Assembly (NCBI RefSeq): GCF_030674635.1
Contig: NZ_CP089978.1
Coordinates: 62,001-126,000 of the forward strand
DNA length: 64,000 bases
Reading direction: 5' to 3'
Source: Moraxella sp. ZY210820
GTDB taxonomy: Bacteria > Pseudomonadota > Gammaproteobacteria > Pseudomonadales > Moraxellaceae
The position numbers and the translations under genes are program-made. The notes beneath the pieces were generated by a model. It was not told the origin of the DNA. It did not search any database and saw only the letters and a program-made list of their open reading frames with translations. Within the stretch, counting starts at the first letter, position 1. Each line of letters begins with the position of its first letter. This document shows, piece after piece, positions 11,857 to 20,519 of this stretch.

Positions 11857-12468
11857 ATGTTTAACTTTGATAAAGATTTCAACCGACGTTGGGCAGAAAC
11901 CCCAGCTATGGTACGTCAAGTATTACAAAATGATTTAGCTCGCCTTGAACAATTGCTTGATCCAGACACCGATTTTGAAAAATGGAAAACACAGGAACTT
12001 AAATCTCGTTTGCAATCTAATCAAATGATTGAACAAACCTATTTGGATATTAAACAAAATCTAAAACTTACCAAGCAGAATCTATTACAAATGGTTTTAG
12101 AAAAAAAATTAGCACAAAAACGTGCTGATGAAATTGCTCATCAACAAAAATTACAGCAAGAAGAAATTCAGCAAAATTTAAAACAAATCCAAACCTTACA
12201 ACATATTGGTACACAAGTTCAACAAGAAAGCCAAAACTATGCTGAGCGTTATGGAAAAACGATGCCAAGTGCTGTACCTTTGAATCCAACAGATCAAAAC
12301 TATATTGAAAATTTACGATTACATTTAGAATCTGAAACGGAGACTTTTATCCAACAAGCGGTTCAAGATTATCGTCAAAGTTTACGTCAAATTGCACAGG
12401 AAGAAATTGAATTATTATTATTACAAGCAGAAGAAAATCTTGAAAAATTAAAGCAAAATAATCAATAA
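11857..12468 (+). CDS. Hypothetical coiled-coil protein
   Basis: Charged, glutamine-rich protein of 203 residues with no signal peptide or membrane helix. Heptad-like coiled-coil segments run through about residues 60-130 and 150-203 (ending LLLQAEENLEKLKQ). I do not recognise a named family. The AGGAAAAGTCT ribosome site and the 20-base gap to holC indicate that it belongs to the pepA-holC operon. A role linked to the polymerase is possible but unsupported. Confidence 0.7.
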   Translation: MFNFDKDFNRRWAETPAMVRQVLQNDLARLEQLLDPDTDFEKWKTQELKSRLQSNQMIEQTYLDIKQNLKLTKQNLLQMVLEKKLAQKRADEIAHQQKLQQEEIQQNLKQIQTLQHIGTQVQQESQNYAERYGKTMPSAVPLNPTDQNYIENLRLHLESETETFIQQAVQDYRQSLRQIAQEEIELLLLQAEENLEKLKQNNQ

Positions 12469-12480
12469 ACACTGCATATT

Positions 12481-12507
12481 GTACGGGGTGAATAGCCATT
12501 CGCCCTA
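12481..12507. repeat. REP-like palindrome / terminator between convergent genes
   Basis: GGGGTGAAT at 12485-12493 pairs imperfectly (G-U wobble) with ATTCGCCCT at 12498-12506 and is followed by TAATTTTT. It sits between the converging pepA operon and gluQ, probably ending the former. It resembles other GTAGGGG-type palindromes in this window but is the most diverged copy. Confidence 0.45.
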
Positions 12508-12540
12508 GCTGTCTAATTTTTAAATTATTTTGCTATATTT

Positions 12541-13422
12541 TTATTGATAAATCTCTTTTAAGTGCAATTGTTTTGGAATGCGATTAAAATCCCATTGAGC
12601 GATGGCTTGAGTAAGCATACGTGATGGTGTATCAATATCAACAATAGGTTGATTTAATGCGGTAAATGCTTGTTGTAATAATTGGGGAGCTTGTTGTATC
12701 TCTAAAGCATGGGCAAGATTTTGTTTAGATAATTTCTGCCCTGTGGCATTCATCGCTAAGGGTAAATGTCCATATTGTAAACGTGGATAGCCCAAAATTT
12801 GCCCTAACCAAATTTGTCTTGCAGTATTATCTAGTAAGTCTGCACCACGGATAATATGAGTAATGCCTTGCAAATAATCATCTACCACAACAGCAAGTTG
12901 ATAGCTAATAATCCCATCACGGCGTTTAAGTACAAAATCACCTAAATCATGCAATAAACAACTGGATTGATGACCTTGTAACAAATCATCAAATTCAATG
13001 ATGTCTTGATTTACTTTTAAACGGATAGCGTTATTGTTAAAATCTAAAGCTAAATTTCGACACGTGTTGGCATAAATTGTTGAGCCATTTAATTGTTTAC
13101 GTGTGCATTGGCAAGCATAAATCGCATTTTGTTGCCGTAATTGTTGTAGCACTTGCTCGTAAATATCTAGGCGGTCTTTTTGAAAAATAATCTTGTCATC
13201 ATATTCAAATGCAAATGCATCGATACATTGCAAAATATGCTGTTCACTATTGGGGTAAATACGGGGAATATCAGTATCTTCAATGCGAACTAGCCAACGT
13301 CCACCATGATGTTTAGCATCACAATAACTCGCAACTGCGGTAATTAATGAGCCAAAATGGAGCGGACCAGTAGGTGATGGAGCAAAACGTCCAACATAGG
13401 CACTAGAAGAATATTGAGACAT
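12541..13422 (-). CDS. gluQ: Glutamyl-Q tRNA(Asp) synthetase
   Basis: Paralogue of the catalytic half of glutamyl-tRNA synthetase that attaches glutamate to queuosine in tRNA(Asp). It has the class I HIGH-like signature in GRFAPSPTGPLHFGSL, the Zn-binding CQCTRKQL with a later cysteine, and the KMSKS-like LSKQN. The length of about 293 residues fits a protein lacking an anticodon-binding domain. I chose the ATG at 13422; a TTG upstream at 13440 is weaker. It lies directly downstream of dksA, as in enterics, separated by a strong terminator. Confidence 0.92.
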   Translation of the reverse strand: MSQYSSSAYVGRFAPSPTGPLHFGSLITAVASYCDAKHHGGRWLVRIEDTDIPRIYPNSEQHILQCIDAFAFEYDDKIIFQKDRLDIYEQVLQQLRQQNAIYACQCTRKQLNGSTIYANTCRNLALDFNNNAIRLKVNQDIIEFDDLLQGHQSSCLLHDLGDFVLKRRDGIISYQLAVVVDDYLQGITHIIRGADLLDNTARQIWLGQILGYPRLQYGHLPLAMNATGQKLSKQNLAHALEIQQAPQLLQQAFTALNQPIVDIDTPSRMLTQAIAQWDFNRIPKQLHLKEIYQ

Positions 13423-13443
13423 CACAGATAAGAGATACAATGC

Positions 13444-13464
13444 AAAAAGGGGAATAAATCCCCT
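13444..13464 (-). terminator. Intrinsic terminator between dksA and gluQ
   Basis: On the minus strand AGGGGA-TTTAT-TCCCCT is followed by TTTTTG, a compact GC-rich stem with a U tract. It lies just after the dksA stop and before the gluQ start. gluQ expression therefore depends on read-through or its own promoter, as reported for Shigella dksA-gluQ. Confidence 0.8.
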
Positions 13465-13477
13465 CTAATGGTTGATT

Positions 13478-14017
13478 TTAACCGTTTTCTTGCTTTTCTT
13501 TGATTTCTGCTAAAGTTTTACAATCAATACATAAAGTCGCTGTAGGGCGTGCTTCTAAACGACGTAAACCGATTTCTGTACCACATTCTTCACAAAAACC
13601 ATAATCACCAGCAGTAATATCTGCTAAAGATTGTTCAATTTTATGAATTAATTTACGTTCACGGTCGCGAGTACGCAATTCGATTGCAAATTCTTCTTCT
13701 TGTGTTGCACGGTCATTTACATCAGGCAGTGCTGTTGAGTCATCTTGCATACTGTGAATAGTACGGTCTGCTTCACTCACTAATTCTGCTTTCCATGCCA
13801 TTAAAATTTGACGGAAATGTGCAAGTTGTCCATCTGACATATATTCTTCATTTTTCGCTGGCTGATAAGGTTCATAGCCAAACAAACCATTGTTGTTGTT
13901 TGTAGGAGTTGCTGGAACTGTTTCAGTAGCAACTTCTTCAGTTTTCACTTTAGTTTTACGTGGACGCTTTACTTTTTCAGTTACAGTTTCATCTGCGATG
14001 ATTGTTTCGTTGGTCAT
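13478..14017 (-). CDS. dksA: RNA polymerase-binding transcription factor DksA
   Basis: DksA enters the secondary channel of RNA polymerase and works with ppGpp to control rRNA and amino-acid promoters. From the ATG at 14017 the protein is 179 residues; GAGGAATGTGTT just upstream favours this start over the ATG at 14047. The N-terminal 45 residues are lysine/threonine-rich and variable. The coiled-coil hairpin tip has LPDVNDRATQEEE with the two acidic residues. The C-terminus has a four-cysteine zinc finger (CEEC ... CIDC). A terminator and then gluQ follow. Confidence 0.95.
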   Translation of the reverse strand: MTNETIIADETVTEKVKRPRKTKVKTEEVATETVPATPTNNNNGLFGYEPYQPAKNEEYMSDGQLAHFRQILMAWKAELVSEADRTIHSMQDDSTALPDVNDRATQEEEFAIELRTRDRERKLIHKIEQSLADITAGDYGFCEECGTEIGLRRLEARPTATLCIDCKTLAEIKEKQENG

Positions 14018-14170
14018 AACACATTCCTCAATGTTGGGTGATGACACTATCGTTTACACGACAATAATTCCATATCATTCACCTAAATTTTCACGCATAA
14101 AAATAGGCTAATTTTGGGGGAAATATCATACAGACTTTTTGATAAATATGATAGTCTCTAAATTGTAAAA

Positions 14171-14200
14171 AAATGTGATATATTTCAATATATCACATTT
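14171..14200. terminator. Hairpin terminator downstream of cpdA
   Basis: A perfect 12-base stem AAATGTGATATA (14171-14182) pairs with 14189-14200 around a 6-base loop. On the minus strand it is followed by a run of seven T, so it ends the nudF-cpdA transcript. Confidence 0.8.
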
Positions 14201-14210
14201 AAAATACAGA

Positions 14211-15017
14211 TTAATATCCCGGATAGTGCGTATAAATATGTTGGAAGACATTTAAATAATGCAATTCTGTTTCATAAGTGCCATCTGCTTTTAATACTAA
14301 ACTGCGATATGCAGGTGCGGTATTATCTAAAGAAAAATCAACGCTTTGTGGTTTAAACTGTATCGATGTTGCAGGAATGCTATAAAAATCAATATGTTGC
14401 CATTTGCAATGGAATGCTTGATGAACATGACCCATAAAGCACGCTTTTAGATGCGGAAATTGTTGAATAACATCTAATAATTGTTGTGAATTTTTCAGTT
14501 TATGTTCATCAAGCCATTTTGAGTTCATTTCAAACACATGATGATGAAAAGCCAATAATGTTGGTTTTTGATGTACTGATAAATGTTGCTGTAAAAAGTC
14601 TAATTGTGCTTGTGAAATACAGCCATCAATACGACCAACCACTGCACTATTGAGCATAATCAATTGCCATGTGCCTAAATCAATCACACTTGGTTGAATA
14701 GATGGACTATCAGGCTCATTATTAGGAAAATATTTAGGATTATCATGATTGCCTAAAGTCTGGAAAAAAGGCACACCTAAACTCTGCATAGCAGTGAGAT
14801 AGCGTTCATAAGTTGCAGGGTAAGAATCTTGAGTTACATCACCCGTATGAAACACTGCTGTCATGTGCGGAAAGTTTTGTTTAATTTTTTGTAAAATATG
14901 AGAAAAATGTTGTTCGGGTTTAACGCCTACAAAACGCTCATCAGGGTCAGCCAATAAATGGGTATCACTAATTTGAATCAGCGTAATATCATCTTGGGTA
15001 GGATTTAATGTAATCAT
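14211..15017 (-). CDS. cpdA: 3',5'-cyclic-AMP phosphodiesterase CpdA
   Basis: Metallophosphoesterase of 268 residues that hydrolyses cAMP to AMP. All family metal motifs are present in order: SDTHL, GDVTQD, GNHDN, AFHHH and GHVHQ. The start has AAGGATATGTT before the ATG. It lies 9 bases downstream of nudF, reproducing the nudF-cpdA pairing of E. coli. Substrate assignment rests on family resemblance and this pairing; other class III cyclic-nucleotide phosphodiesterases share the same motifs. Confidence 0.88.
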   Translation of the reverse strand: MITLNPTQDDITLIQISDTHLLADPDERFVGVKPEQHFSHILQKIKQNFPHMTAVFHTGDVTQDSYPATYERYLTAMQSLGVPFFQTLGNHDNPKYFPNNEPDSPSIQPSVIDLGTWQLIMLNSAVVGRIDGCISQAQLDFLQQHLSVHQKPTLLAFHHHVFEMNSKWLDEHKLKNSQQLLDVIQQFPHLKACFMGHVHQAFHCKWQHIDFYSIPATSIQFKPQSVDFSLDNTAPAYRSLVLKADGTYETELHYLNVFQHIYTHYPGY

Positions 15018-15026
15018 AACATATCC

Positions 15027-15647
15027 TTATGCAGTTATTGCTGTGGTTTTAATATATTGAGAAAGCCATTGTAATGCCATAATCACAGGTGCATTATGCA
15101 AACGCCCAGAAGAGAGCAATTCATCAACATGTTGATAATCGAAAATATGCACTAAAATATTCTCCCCTTCATTTGCCATACCATGTACTTGACCTTGTTC
15201 AGGAATATCACACTGGGCAACATATAAATCAAAAATTTCTGAACAGGCCCCTGCTGATGGATAAAATGTAAACAAATGCTGTAATTGTTGTACTTCACAA
15301 CCTGCTTCTTCTGCACATTCACGGCGGATACACGACTCAGGAGATTCATCGCCATCAAGTACACCAGCCACAATTTCTAATTGCCATGGTGAATGTTTGT
15401 CGTGTACTGCACCAACACGGAACTGTTCAATTAAGATAAATTTTTGTTGTTGATGATTGCAAATTAATGCACCAGAAGCATGGGGACGATGAATAGTTTC
15501 ACGCTGGATATGAATATCCGCTTGTTGATGATAAGCACGATGTGAAATATTTAGACGTTTAACGGTAAGAAAACCTTGATATAAAGTTTCTTCGGATAAG
15601 ATATGGTAGTCATTTTGGTTAAAACTTGCTTGGGTTAAAATGTTCAT
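15027..15647 (-). CDS. nudF: ADP-ribose diphosphatase (Nudix hydrolase)
   Basis: Splits ADP-ribose into AMP and ribose 5-phosphate. The Nudix box G-x5-E-x7-RE-x2-EE-x-G is complete (starting at GVLDGDESPE and ending RRECAEEAGC), and the nearby FYPSAGACSE fits the NudF subfamily. The ATG at 15647 gives 206 residues, close to E. coli NudF; the longer frame would need a TTG at 15671. It is the first gene of a two-gene operon with cpdA. Confidence 0.87.
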   Translation of the reverse strand: MNILTQASFNQNDYHILSEETLYQGFLTVKRLNISHRAYHQQADIHIQRETIHRPHASGALICNHQQQKFILIEQFRVGAVHDKHSPWQLEIVAGVLDGDESPESCIRRECAEEAGCEVQQLQHLFTFYPSAGACSEIFDLYVAQCDIPEQGQVHGMANEGENILVHIFDYQHVDELLSSGRLHNAPVIMALQWLSQYIKTTAITA

Positions 15648-15758
15648 TCTTAATCCGTCAAACGATTGCAAATGGGGTATATTAACGAATATTTTAGAAT
15701 TTATGTTTTAAAAAAGCAACTTATTTTTATAAAAAATAAAAATAAATTGTTTGAAATC

Positions 15759-15798
15759 AATCACATAAAACTTTAAACCTTATAAGAATTATGTGATT
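15759..15798. terminator. Possible hairpin terminator
   Basis: AATCACATAA at 15759-15768 pairs perfectly with 15789-15798 across a 20-base loop, just downstream of the gamma-glutamylcyclotransferase-like gene on the minus strand. The U tract is weak. Confidence 0.4.
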
Positions 15799-15817
15799 TA
15801 TTTCACAAATTTGCTTG

Positions 15818-16177
15818 TTACATGGCAGGTTGTACTTGCTTTAACTCATCAGGATTGAGTGCATAAACATAGGCTTGAGTTGGGGTGGCATCATCAAATT
15901 CTGCTGTTACCATAACACGTTGATAGCCTTCACCTTCGAATTCATCTAAACGTTGCCAATGTTGTTCTAAATCTTCAGATTTAAAAATAAAGCCTTTAAT
16001 CAAATCACCATCATCGTCAGGAATGACTGCGGGAAAACCCATTGCTGCACCCCAGCCGTTAGGATATAAATAACCACGAATGGTTGCAGGTGTCCAAGTA
16101 CCTTTTAATTCAGCCAGCTGATGAGCATTAGCACGCCCTGGTGCGAGTGTACCATAAACAAAAAGTTGTTCTATCAT
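15818..16177 (-). CDS. Gamma-glutamylcyclotransferase-like protein (AIG2/YtfP fold)
   Basis: Small protein of 119 residues with the substrate-binding signature FVYGTLAPGRANAH at the N-terminus and the conserved acidic segment LDEFEGEGYQR, holding the likely catalytic glutamate, near residue 80. Family members act on gamma-glutamylamines or related compounds by cyclotransfer; the substrate of bacterial members like this is mostly unknown. It is encoded after the BASS transporter with no clear functional link. Confidence 0.8.
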   Translation of the reverse strand: MIEQLFVYGTLAPGRANAHQLAELKGTWTPATIRGYLYPNGWGAAMGFPAVIPDDDGDLIKGFIFKSEDLEQHWQRLDEFEGEGYQRVMVTAEFDDATPTQAYVYALNPDELKQVQPAM

Positions 16178-16198
16178 AATTATTTACCATGTTATTAA

Positions 16199-16227
16199 AC
16201 TTGCTTATTTTAAAAAATAAAGCAAGT
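16199..16227 (-). terminator. Hairpin after the BASS transporter gene
   Basis: ACTTGCTT at 16199-16206 pairs with 16220-16227 directly downstream of the transporter stop codon on the minus strand. The inner AT-rich bases extend the pairing. Confidence 0.5.
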
Positions 16228-16230
16228 AAA

Positions 16231-17169
16231 TCAAGTGGATTTTTGTAGGTGTTGTTGTTGAGCAAAATATTGTTTCGCCATGTATTTGCCCAAAATTGGC
16301 ACAATAAAAATCGGTAATTGAAATGCACCAATTAGCGGTAAAAACATTGTACCTAAAAAAGGTGTAGCGATAATATAAGCCAACATGGTATTACGCCCTG
16401 TACAAGTAAGTGCTGCAATAATCCCCACATCTTGTCCATAACGGCGATAACTGAAATAAGCACCAAAATAAAAAATCAATGCAATGACCATTGAGATGGC
16501 TAATAAAGTGAGTGCTTGTAGTAGATTTTGGTCAAATAAATCACGAAAGCCACCAATTAAACCTAAGGGGAACATCATTAATAATACAATATTAAATGGT
16601 GCAATTTTAATATAATATTTAGCTAATATATTGGTCGGAATAATTTTTCTTAGTACAATGGCTAATATCATTGGTAGGATAATATAAATGGCTAAACGTT
16701 CCATATAAGCAGTCATATTTAAACTGGCATTTGGATCACCCATCAATATTAATACTACTAAAATGGTTAGTGGCATAATCAATGTTGATACAATAGTCTT
16801 TGCCATCGCTAATAAAGCATCAAAACCGACTGCATTCACTAAAGCACCGCTACCAAAAAGCGGTGCGGTTGCCCCTAAAATCGCAATGGCTAGTAGTAAA
16901 TCATCTCGTATGCCTACTGCATAGGCAATTGCCGTGCTAATTATGCACAAAATGACTGTTTGTAGTAGTGCAAATCCCCAAACTAAGGGCGTACTTAGCC
17001 GTTGAATGAGTTGTTTTTGGTCGATGCCCAATAATGTAAAAAACATCAAGAAAAATAAAACTTGGGGCAAATAAGGAAAAACTGCATGAGAAAGACTTGG
17101 TACTAAAAATCCAAGCAAACAGCATAAAGGCATGATAATCGTGCCATGTCGTGCAATAAACTTTAACAT
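16231..17169 (-). CDS. Bile acid:sodium symporter (BASS) superfamily transporter
   Basis: Polytopic inner-membrane protein of 312 residues with about nine or ten hydrophobic helices. The paired family segments LGATAPLFGSGALV and AALTCTGRNTMLAYII flank the crossover helices that bind sodium and substrate in BASS proteins. Bacterial members transport organic anions or precursors such as pantoate; nothing here fixes the substrate. It ends a run of minus-strand genes (fmt, rsmB, then this gene 1 base after rsmB), so it may be co-transcribed with them. Confidence 0.8.
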   Translation of the reverse strand: MLKFIARHGTIIMPLCCLLGFLVPSLSHAVFPYLPQVLFFLMFFTLLGIDQKQLIQRLSTPLVWGFALLQTVILCIISTAIAYAVGIRDDLLLAIAILGATAPLFGSGALVNAVGFDALLAMAKTIVSTLIMPLTILVVLILMGDPNASLNMTAYMERLAIYIILPMILAIVLRKIIPTNILAKYYIKIAPFNIVLLMMFPLGLIGGFRDLFDQNLLQALTLLAISMVIALIFYFGAYFSYRRYGQDVGIIAALTCTGRNTMLAYIIATPFLGTMFLPLIGAFQLPIFIVPILGKYMAKQYFAQQQHLQKST

Positions 17170-17170
17170 A

Positions 17171-18469
17171 TCAACATTGTTTCTGAATTAGACAGTAATA
17201 AAAACCATCTCCGCCTTGTGCTTGTGGTAATAATTGACGACCATAACGTTGAGCAATACCCCAATTAGCATTAATCGGTTGATGAATAGCATCATCATGC
17301 GTTGCAAAAAAATCTGCCATTTGTTGTTCATTTTCCGCTTTTAAAATAGAGCAAGTGATATACAGTAAAGTTCCACCTGCTTTGAGTTGTTGCCACATTT
17401 GATTTAAAATGTTTTTTTGTAAAGCAACAGTTTGTGTAATATCATCAGCCTTGCGTAATAAACGAATATCTGGATGACGGCGTATTACGCCTGTAGCGGT
17501 ACATGGTGCATCTAAAATAATACAATCAGCTAGCGTATCTGTTTTAAACGTGGTTGCATCTGCGGTAATACATTGTACAGGTAGATGATTGAGTTTTAAA
17601 CGTTGTAAATTTTCATGTACACGTTGTAAGCGTTGTTCATCATTATCTAAGGCAATGAGTTGTTTTACTTGATATTTTTCTAAAATATGTGTAGTTTTTC
17701 CACCCGGTGCAGCACAGGCATCAATCACGATTTTATCATCTAAATTGGGTAAAATTTCGGCACACAATTGGGCGTGTTCATCTTGCACCATAAAATCGCC
17801 ATCAGCAAAACCTGCTAAATCAGGTACATTGATTGTATTTAAAATATGTATGCCCATACTCGCATATTGTGTGGTTTGATACTCAATCGCTTGTTCATTT
17901 AAACGCTGGCAATATGTTTCACGTGAAACATGACGTTGATTGATACGCAACGTTAATGGTGCAATGTGTTTTAGTTGTTGTAATAGATTGCTAAATAATT
18001 CATCTTGTTCGCTCCAATCTTTTTTTAAGCGTTTATAGAGCCAACTTGGTAAGCCGTGAGCTTGTTGTAATTGTTGTTGAAATTGTTCTGTTTCACGTGT
18101 AGCTTTACGTAAAATTGCATTGACTACGCCACTAATGCCACTAAATCCTAATTGTTTAACAGCTTCAACTGTTTCAGAAATACTGGCATGATGAGAAATA
18201 CGAGTACATAAAATCTGATATAAACCTACATATAAACAAGTTTCAACTTTAATATTATTTAATGGTTTTGCTAGTAATGGTAAGGCAATCGCTTTCAGTG
18301 CAAACCATTGACGTAACGTTCCCAATAACAATTCATGAAATAATGCTTTGTCTTTAGGTGCAATTTGCTGTAATTGCGTTGGTAGTAAATGTGAGAGAGA
18401 TTGTCCTTGTTGTACTGCTACCAATGTTTGTACCACTTTGGCACGCAAATTAAGATGTGCCTGATTCAT
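17171..18469 (-). CDS. rsmB: 16S rRNA (cytosine-967-C5)-methyltransferase RsmB
   Basis: Methylates C967 of 16S rRNA using SAM. The 432-residue protein has an N-terminal NusB-like RNA-binding domain and a C-terminal methyltransferase. Motif I is CAAPGGKTTHILE, motif IV LDAPCTATG carries one conserved cysteine, and TCSILKAENE carries the second, catalytic one. Its start overlaps the fmt stop by 4 bases (ATGA), indicating translational coupling, as in the common def-fmt-rsmB order. No def is present next to fmt here. Confidence 0.95.
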   Translation of the reverse strand: MNQAHLNLRAKVVQTLVAVQQGQSLSHLLPTQLQQIAPKDKALFHELLLGTLRQWFALKAIALPLLAKPLNNIKVETCLYVGLYQILCTRISHHASISETVEAVKQLGFSGISGVVNAILRKATRETEQFQQQLQQAHGLPSWLYKRLKKDWSEQDELFSNLLQQLKHIAPLTLRINQRHVSRETYCQRLNEQAIEYQTTQYASMGIHILNTINVPDLAGFADGDFMVQDEHAQLCAEILPNLDDKIVIDACAAPGGKTTHILEKYQVKQLIALDNDEQRLQRVHENLQRLKLNHLPVQCITADATTFKTDTLADCIILDAPCTATGVIRRHPDIRLLRKADDITQTVALQKNILNQMWQQLKAGGTLLYITCSILKAENEQQMADFFATHDDAIHQPINANWGIAQRYGRQLLPQAQGGDGFYYCLIQKQC

Positions 18470-19425
18470 TGTAAAATTTGTCCTACGTTTAATTTTTGAG
18501 TTTGTAAAATCTGTGTACTATTCAATGCCTTACCGCCTGCCCATTGCAATTCGGTTAAACGTAAACTTGTCCCTTGTCCACAAGCAATGGTTACGCCGTG
18601 TTTATCAATGTTTAAAATTTCACCACATGATGTTTGATGTGTCATATCGCTAATTTGGGCTGACCATACACGCAAATTTTGGCTATCATCAAGCATACAA
18701 AATGCCACAGGAGCAGGATTAAATGCACGAATATTTAAATCAATTTGTTGAGCAGTTTGTTGCCAATCGATTTTAGCCTCATCTTTGCTGATTTTTTCAG
18801 CATAATTGGTTAAGCTTTCATCTTGTACTTGGCGTTGTGCTTGATAGTTTGATAAAGTTTGTTCATCTTTTAATACTTCACAAATCGCTGTTGCACCGAT
18901 ATTGGCTAAGGTATCGTGTAAAGTGGCAGTGGTATCATGTTGATAAATTGGACAAGCTATTTTATACAGCATATCGCCTGTATCTAAACCTTTTGCCATT
19001 TGCATAATAGTTACCCCCGTTTCACTATCACCCGTTTGAATGGCTCGATGAATCGGAGCTGCACCACGCCAACGTGGTAATAATGATGCATGAATATTTA
19101 AGCAACCATATTTTGGCATATCAAGCACCGCTTGCGGTAAAATTAAACCATAAGCCGCTACTACCATCACATCAGCATTGAGTGCTTGTAATTCTGCTTG
19201 AGCTAATAATCCTTCTTCTGTACTGCTTTTAAAATGTAATGGCTGATAAACAGGGATATTATGCTCCAGTGCTAAGGTTTTAACGGGCGATGCAGTTAGT
19301 TTTTGCCCACGTCCTGCTTTACGGTCAGGTTGCGTATAAACAGCGATAATATTGTGTTCAGTGTTTAATAGAGCTTGTAGTGCGATTTTGGCAAATTCAG
19401 GTGTACCTGCAAAAATAATATTCAT
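18466..19425 (-). CDS. fmt: Methionyl-tRNA formyltransferase
   Basis: Formylates initiator Met-tRNA using 10-formyltetrahydrofolate. At 319 residues it has normal length, with the N-terminal IIFAGTPEFA, the folate-site loop in LNIHASLLPRWRGAAPI (N, H and the SLLP loop), and the catalytic aspartate region GLDTGDML. The C-terminal OB-like tRNA-binding domain ends at residue 319. It overlaps rsmB by 4 bases. The upstream peptide deformylase gene usually found with fmt is missing. Confidence 0.96.
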   Translation of the reverse strand: MNIIFAGTPEFAKIALQALLNTEHNIIAVYTQPDRKAGRGQKLTASPVKTLALEHNIPVYQPLHFKSSTEEGLLAQAELQALNADVMVVAAYGLILPQAVLDMPKYGCLNIHASLLPRWRGAAPIHRAIQTGDSETGVTIMQMAKGLDTGDMLYKIACPIYQHDTTATLHDTLANIGATAICEVLKDEQTLSNYQAQRQVQDESLTNYAEKISKDEAKIDWQQTAQQIDLNIRAFNPAPVAFCMLDDSQNLRVWSAQISDMTHQTSCGEILNIDKHGVTIACGQGTSLRLTELQWAGGKALNSTQILQTQKLNVGQILQ

Positions 19426-19554
19426 TTTATCATCATAAACATCGGGAAAATTTTATAACAGTATAATGAATAATTGCTAAAAAATCTATGTACTATTATA
19501 AGAATACATCATCAATCTGATATTTAGCTTATTCATGCATTTGTTTGATTGTGG

Positions 19555-20412
19555 TTAAACATTGTTCTTTTTTGATGTAAACAGCGTTACTCCAATACTC
19601 GCTAAAATAATACAACCTAACGCTAAAATCTGCCATAACAATAAATTTTCTTTTAATAAAATAAAGCCTGTTAATGCAGCTAAAGCAGGAGATAAACTTG
19701 TTAAAGTACCATAGACCATTTTATTTAAAAATTTGAGTGCATATAAATCCAAAGCGTACGGAATTGCAGTCGCTAACAATGCAATCGCAAAAGCAATATG
19801 CCAATACTCAAATTGTAATAATGCCGATGGATTCTGCCACAATCCGAAAGGCAATAAATATAAAGCAGAAATAGCGATACCAATCGTTAAACCGTGCATA
19901 CCTATATTTTGTTGCACAATGCGTTGCCCGAAATGAATATAACACCCCCAACATACACCTGCACCTAATGCAAATATCGCACCTAAAAGTGAAAAATGCT
20001 CTAGTTGTTGAAATGGAATTAAGCCAATAATACCTAAAATTGCCAATATTACCCAAATATAATCCCGTTTTTGTTGCACAGCGAGTAATGCTACTGCCAA
20101 AGGTCCTGTAAATTCAATCCCCACTGCTATCCCTAAAGGAATACGTTCTAAAGCGAGATAAAATAGAATATTCATTAAACCTAAAGAAAGACTGTATAAC
20201 ATTAAATCTTTCCATACCAATGTTTTAAGTTTTGCAATAATTCTCCACGAACGAAAAATACAAAAAACTAAAATAAAGGCAAAAAATAAGCGTAAAATCG
20301 TTACACTTAAAGGGTCTAAAGCCTGAAATAGCTGTTTTGCTAACGAAGCACTGACTTGATAAGATAACATCGAAATCAGCATACAAATAATGGCAATGCT
20401 ATGATGGGACAT
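19555..20412 (-). CDS. rhtA: EamA/DMT-family exporter, RhtA-like
   Basis: Ten-helix drug/metabolite transporter of about 285 residues. The segment YLALERIPLGIAVGIEFTGP is characteristic of the threonine/homoserine exporter RhtA group of the EamA family. I take the ATG at 20412 (MSHHSIAI); another ATG lies at 20424. It is monocistronic, between the hisC terminator and fmt. The substrate, amino acids such as threonine or homoserine, is inferred from family only. Confidence 0.75.
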   Translation of the reverse strand: MSHHSIAIICMLISMLSYQVSASLAKQLFQALDPLSVTILRLFFAFILVFCIFRSWRIIAKLKTLVWKDLMLYSLSLGLMNILFYLALERIPLGIAVGIEFTGPLAVALLAVQQKRDYIWVILAILGIIGLIPFQQLEHFSLLGAIFALGAGVCWGCYIHFGQRIVQQNIGMHGLTIGIAISALYLLPFGLWQNPSALLQFEYWHIAFAIALLATAIPYALDLYALKFLNKMVYGTLTSLSPALAALTGFILLKENLLLWQILALGCIILASIGVTLFTSKKNNV

Positions 20413-20472
20413 AAAATAAATCAAAGGATAAATTATCTGCTATTTTAGCAGAAATTGCTGTTTCAACAAGAA

Positions 20473-20493
20473 AGAGCAGAAAATATCTGCTCT
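20473..20493 (-). terminator. Terminator after hisC
   Basis: AGAGCAGA at 20473-20480 pairs with TCTGCTCT at 20486-20493 around a 5-base loop. On the minus strand it is followed by TTCTTGTT, about 30 bases after the hisC stop. Confidence 0.65.
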
Positions 20494-20519
20494 CTGTAAA
20501 ATCCATTATTTAGTCTAAT

